A stretch of DNA of 64,000 nt from Medicago truncatula (lineage: Eukaryota > Streptophyta > Magnoliopsida > Fabales > Fabaceae), in assembly GCF_003473485.1 (NCBI RefSeq), contig NC_053046.1, positions 33,681,332 through 33,745,331 on the forward strand, in the 5' to 3' direction. Below the pieces are notes generated by a model, which was given only the letters and a program-made list of their open reading frames with translations, did not search any database and had not been told where the DNA came from. Shown in pieces: positions 60,320-64,000 of the stretch (positions are counted from its first letter, which is position 1; every line of letters begins with the position of its first letter). Both the position numbers and the translations under genes were made by a program.

Positions 60320-60639
60320 GATGATGATGACGATGATTCTTGAAACACTGAAGCGGAAAGCGGCAAAATAGTGATGAGAAGAGGGAAAGACCAAAAGTTT
60401 AAGGGCTTAGGTCAATGTATAATTTCAATTCAAAAATGTTTTCATTTAAAATTCTCTCGTACGAGTAAATAAATAAGTATATTTGTGATTTTTTTTTTTC
60501 TCGAGGGAAAGTATATTTGTGATATATCCTTAAAAAAATATATTTGTGATATGCAACGGAACAAAGTTTACCTTTTTGATTGCAGAATGTTAACGATGGT
60601 TAAAATTTTTTGAGTCTCCTCTATTTATTTGTTGGAATT

Positions 60640-61260
60640 ACTTAACAGTCAAGTCTTATTCAACTTTTAGCATTTTTGATCCGGTGATGAGTTCATGGGG
60701 TTTTACTACCTATCAACTGTCGAGTTGCACCTGTTGATCACATGGGTAGGTACATGCGAGGTCTTACTCTCTTAGAGATATGAGTTCTTTGCCCTCCAAC
60801 TAATAGTTGCAACCATTACATCAGAGTTCCCACGAGTTTAAGTTTTCAGGGTTGTTGGTCCTATAGAGAGATACACTTACGCTCGGAGGTTTACGTGTAG
60901 GTTCTTATTTTCTTAGAGGTATTTGAAACAATGACGAATAATAGGGTTCATAAATTCAAAGTATCCCACAGGTTCCCTCACCTATTGAAACTTAGAAACA
61001 CATAACACATTATCCATCTCGATAGTTTTACAAACGAGTAACCCTATCAGCATCTACCTTACCAAGGTGCGAAGAGAATGAAGTTATTGAACTGGTTTAT
61101 GTCATGAAGTCACTTATATTCTTAATTACTAACTAGTTACTTCCATTTGAGCAGGTATGAACCAATATTAGCTATGTCACCTACTGTTATCTCAGGGTTT
61201 ATTGTTTTCATAATTACTATTTAGTTGCTTCATGATTACCAATATTAGATATGTCACCTT
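60640..61260 (-). mobile_element. LTR-retrotransposon fragment related to 28.4-29.9 kb
   Basis: The minus strand aligns with 29110-29640 over most of its length. No coding frame is present. 60320-60640 is the NBS1 5' flank with no further feature. Confidence 0.55.
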
Positions 61261-63008
61261 ATAAGTGCCTATATAGTAGGTGTTATCGCGATTTTCGGGT
61301 GTCAAGTCATAAATTAGGCTTGAACCTTTCAATCTTTGATATTCTCTATTTTTTCTTGGGAAGGGCAAAATTGAGAAAAACCCTTAGATTCGAAGTTCGG
61401 GGGTCGCTTTCGCTACGGGAAGGTGTTAGGCACCCGGAACGATTATGGTATTCCATAAGAACCGTTCTCCTAAGTTTATTTCTACGCTTTATTTTTATTG
61501 CCTACTTAAAAAAGAAGTTTTATTTGAGTGAAGAATGGAGGGGAGAAAGTGTTTGAGGTTTTTATTTTAGTGGACTTGGAGAGGTTTTGACCTCATGCCT
61601 ACATACCCATTTAAGGGATCAAACTCCATGTAGTTCTCTCTCAAAAAAATGTTTTTTTGTGTGTTTGGTTGATTTTAGTTTTTGTTGGAAAATGGTTTTG
61701 AAGAAGAGAAAGAGGCCTTAAAGGCATAAGAGAGAAAAATGGTGAATGGTTGGTTCAATTGTTATTAAAAAAGTCTAAGTAGAAATTAGGATTCATTTGG
61801 ATTTGTTTAAGAAAATAAAAGAAGAAATTCAATGGAGTTTTGACTCCAAGATCTGTTTGAAAAAAATTTGAGTGATGGAATTGGTTTATTATTTTTTTTG
61901 AAAATTGACATTTGTCTAAAAGTCGCGTTTCCTAAGCATACATCTAAACGGTAATCATGCAACGTGTGTGCGTGTCGGTGCTTGTGTCGGTGTACATCAC
62001 TTATAGTGTCCATAGTCCTTTACATTGAGTCCTAGATACATGCTATGGTCTTGCAAGGAATTAAAAAGGGAACTAATCTACCTAAAATTATTACAAACCC
62101 ATTTGATATAGAAATGAATAAAAACAAAAAAATGATGCTAAAACTATGGGATGAATGAAATATGAGATGAAATGGTTAGTATCATAAGGCATAAAAATAG
62201 TAGAAAGGTAAATAAAATTGAATAGAATAGCAAGAGAGAAAAAAAAGTAATGAAATGAAATAAAGTGGCAAAATATACCTAAAATTGGTTATGATACTTA
62301 GACATGCATATGACCTATAATTCCCTCATTATATCCATTTTTTGAAAGATTTGAATTTAAGCTACAATGTGAGGATCATAAGAGTACACACAAGCAAAGC
62401 ATTATATCATATTCCTAGAGATATTTTCACACATTATTTCACATGCCAAAATATCATAATATGTAAAAAATGCATCAAGAACATATATGGAATTTAATGA
62501 GCAAGAATTAAAAGAACAAAGTAAAGAAAATAAATGCAAAAATAAGCAAATAAATTCTAACACTTGGAGGAAAAATTAAAATGATAGGGAAATATTTTTA
62601 GAAAATTTTTTAGGAGCATAAAATGCCAAGAAAGTGTAAAAAAGTATTTAAAACACAATTAAAAAGCAATTAAAAAAAGGCTCAGCAGGATTTAATCTGG
62701 TCCGCTGGATGAATCCAGAGGTCCAGATCTAACTCCCAAGATCACATCACAGCCACTGGATCAAAGATCCAAGGGTCCAAAAAAGAGCACAAAAGATAGT
62801 GTAAAATGCAGGAAGCACAGTGACCGTTAGATCAAAGATCTAACGGTTCAAACAGAAGATATATCATATTCCACACAAAAAATCACACACAGGATTCAAA
62901 ATCAAACACACAGCAGCCATCAGATCTTGGAACAATCCAGATTTGATGTTTCACAGAGCGAGGGAACACCACAGAAGCATGCACGCGCGCGCGTGGGAAC
63001 GGAGGGAG

Positions 63009-63015
63009 TATATGA
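63009..63015 (+). promoter_or_regulatory. Rightward TATA-like box
   Basis: TATATGA followed by a CT-rich leader-like stretch, in the retroelement region. It faces the leftward box at 63891-63897. Confidence 0.35.
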
Positions 63016-63890
63016 AGGAATTTTCACACAAAAAACACATAAACCTCTTCTCCTTCTCTCTCTAAGTCACACTTAGAGAGAGAAGCTCTCCCCTCTCTCT
63101 AAAACAGCTCGTCGGAGAAGAAGGTGGAGGAGGTGGCCGGAGCTGCTCCGGCGGCGGCGCCACCGCGTCGGAGCTTTTTTCTTTTTTTTCTTTTTCAAAA
63201 TTTTTATACCAAAAGCTTCGTCTCCTCCTCCTCTACACAAATCCGGCACTAGTTTTAGAAAGGGCTGAGAGATTTGGGCTAGATCTACGTTTTTACTTTG
63301 AAATTTTTTTCACACTTTTCGCAAAAAAAACTACGGATCTAGATATCCTTTTCTCTATAAAGTCCAAATCCGGCCTCAAAATTTCCAAAATCCGAACACA
63401 AAAGCCTAGATCTACAAATCTTTATCCGTAACAAACTTTTTCACACTTTTTTACACTATAGGCGCGCGCAAAAAATGAAGGAAAAGAGAAGAGAAATGCG
63501 ATACCTCTGTCGTAGAACGGAGAAAAATCTTCGGAAAACTTCGAATCTCCCTTTTTCCCCTCTCCGTGCGCGCGCGTTTTCTCTGTTTGTGGTTGTTTTT
63601 GCTCAAAAATCCGGTACGTTTTGGTGTTGATGTGATGATTCGCGGTGGTTTTGAGTGAATCCGGTTCGGATTTGTTGATTTTGTGGTGATTGGAGTTGAT
63701 TCTGAGCAGATCCGGTTTAGATCTGTTGATTTTGGTGATGATGTGTTCTTGGTGTTCTTCCTCTTTTTTTCTGAGATTTTTCTGTTTTGATTCTGTTATG
63801 GATGAGAGAGAGAAAACGATTCTGTTTGAGACTGATTGTGATTGATTCTGATTTTTTCTGACTGATTGTGATGGATCTGACACATTTACT

Positions 63891-63897
63891 ATTTATA
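63891..63897 (-). promoter_or_regulatory. Leftward TATA box
   Basis: On the minus strand gctataaatag, a strong TATA form, lies just upstream of the low-complexity ORF 63883-63422. Confidence 0.4.
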
Positions 63898-64000
63898 GCC
63901 TGCCATGTGTATTGGAGACCCAATGGAAAATTGACACCTGGACTGTTTTGGACTTAAGGACTAATCTGCAAAAAAGTTAATATGAGGACTAATCTGCAAT

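Larger units (their letters stand above)
61270..64000. mobile_element. Probable Ogre/Tat-like LTR retrotransposon, untranslated region or LTR
   Basis: Near 61403-61470 the stretch gggtcgctttcgctacggg then aaggtgttaggcacccggaac matches a phrase I recall from legume Ogre-type gypsy elements. The rest has long purine/pyrimidine tracts, an agatcaaagatct motif, a GC-rich cacgcgcgcgcgtg block (62982-62995) and CT-rich repeats. No gag or pol domain is present, and the 153-residue ORF on the minus strand (63422-63883) is low-complexity. Orientation is uncertain. The element runs out of the window. Confidence 0.45.

Overview
The window looks like nuclear DNA of an IRLC legume, most likely a Medicago species. 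It is AT-rich, its genes carry GT-AG introns, and it holds two genes with the nodule-specific cysteine-rich (NCR) peptide layout, a family known only from that clade. No database search was possible. Assignments rest on reading translations, splice sites, reading phase across exons and remembered family motifs.

Layout. 1-5.3 kb is an NCR locus: a truncated NCR copy stopped by a Tourist-like MITE (2.4-2.56 kb) and an intact two-exon NCR gene (5.0-5.3 kb), with LINE, SINE and MULE-MITE insertions around them. 7.2-9.9 kb (minus) is a two-exon mitochondrial calcium uniporter (MCU) gene. 12.3-14.6 kb is RTE and L1-type LINE debris and foldback MITEs. 14.6-18.5 kb is a decayed FAR1/FHY3-type Mutator-like element (MULE) with TIRs, carrying a broken transposase and a zf-GRF/transmembrane gene. 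20.8-22.4 kb (minus) is CBSX3, a mitochondrial CBS-pair protein in five coding exons. 24.4-27.7 kb is a second, younger MULE with 152-bp TIRs. It carries an intact zf-GRF/coiled-coil/TM gene convergent with a transposase ORF whose catalytic core is missing. 28.4-31.1 kb holds LTR-retrotransposon remnants; 31.3-31.6 kb (minus) is a second intact NCR gene; 33.4-34.3 kb is a plant-mobile-domain fragment followed by a cluster of palindromes. 37.9-40.5 kb is an At1g65710-like gene (MGAC N-terminus, low-complexity protein). 41.8-43.0 kb (minus) is an F-box pseudogene with two apparent frameshifts. 49.3-50.1 kb is an NDR1/HIN1-like (LEA_2) membrane protein gene. 53.3-60.3 kb (minus) is NBS1, the FHA/BRCT subunit of the MRN DNA-repair complex, reconstructed as 13 coding exons with continuous phase. 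60.6-64.0 kb holds further LTR-retrotransposon sequence, probably Ogre/Tat-like.

The host genes (MCU, CBSX3, NBS1, NHL, At1g65710-like) are unrelated housekeeping or defence genes with no operon logic. The accessory interest lies in the NCR genes and their mobile-element history, in two different MULE types that both carry a zf-GRF/TM companion gene, and in a set of small retroelement and hAT-MITE insertions with exact target-site duplications.
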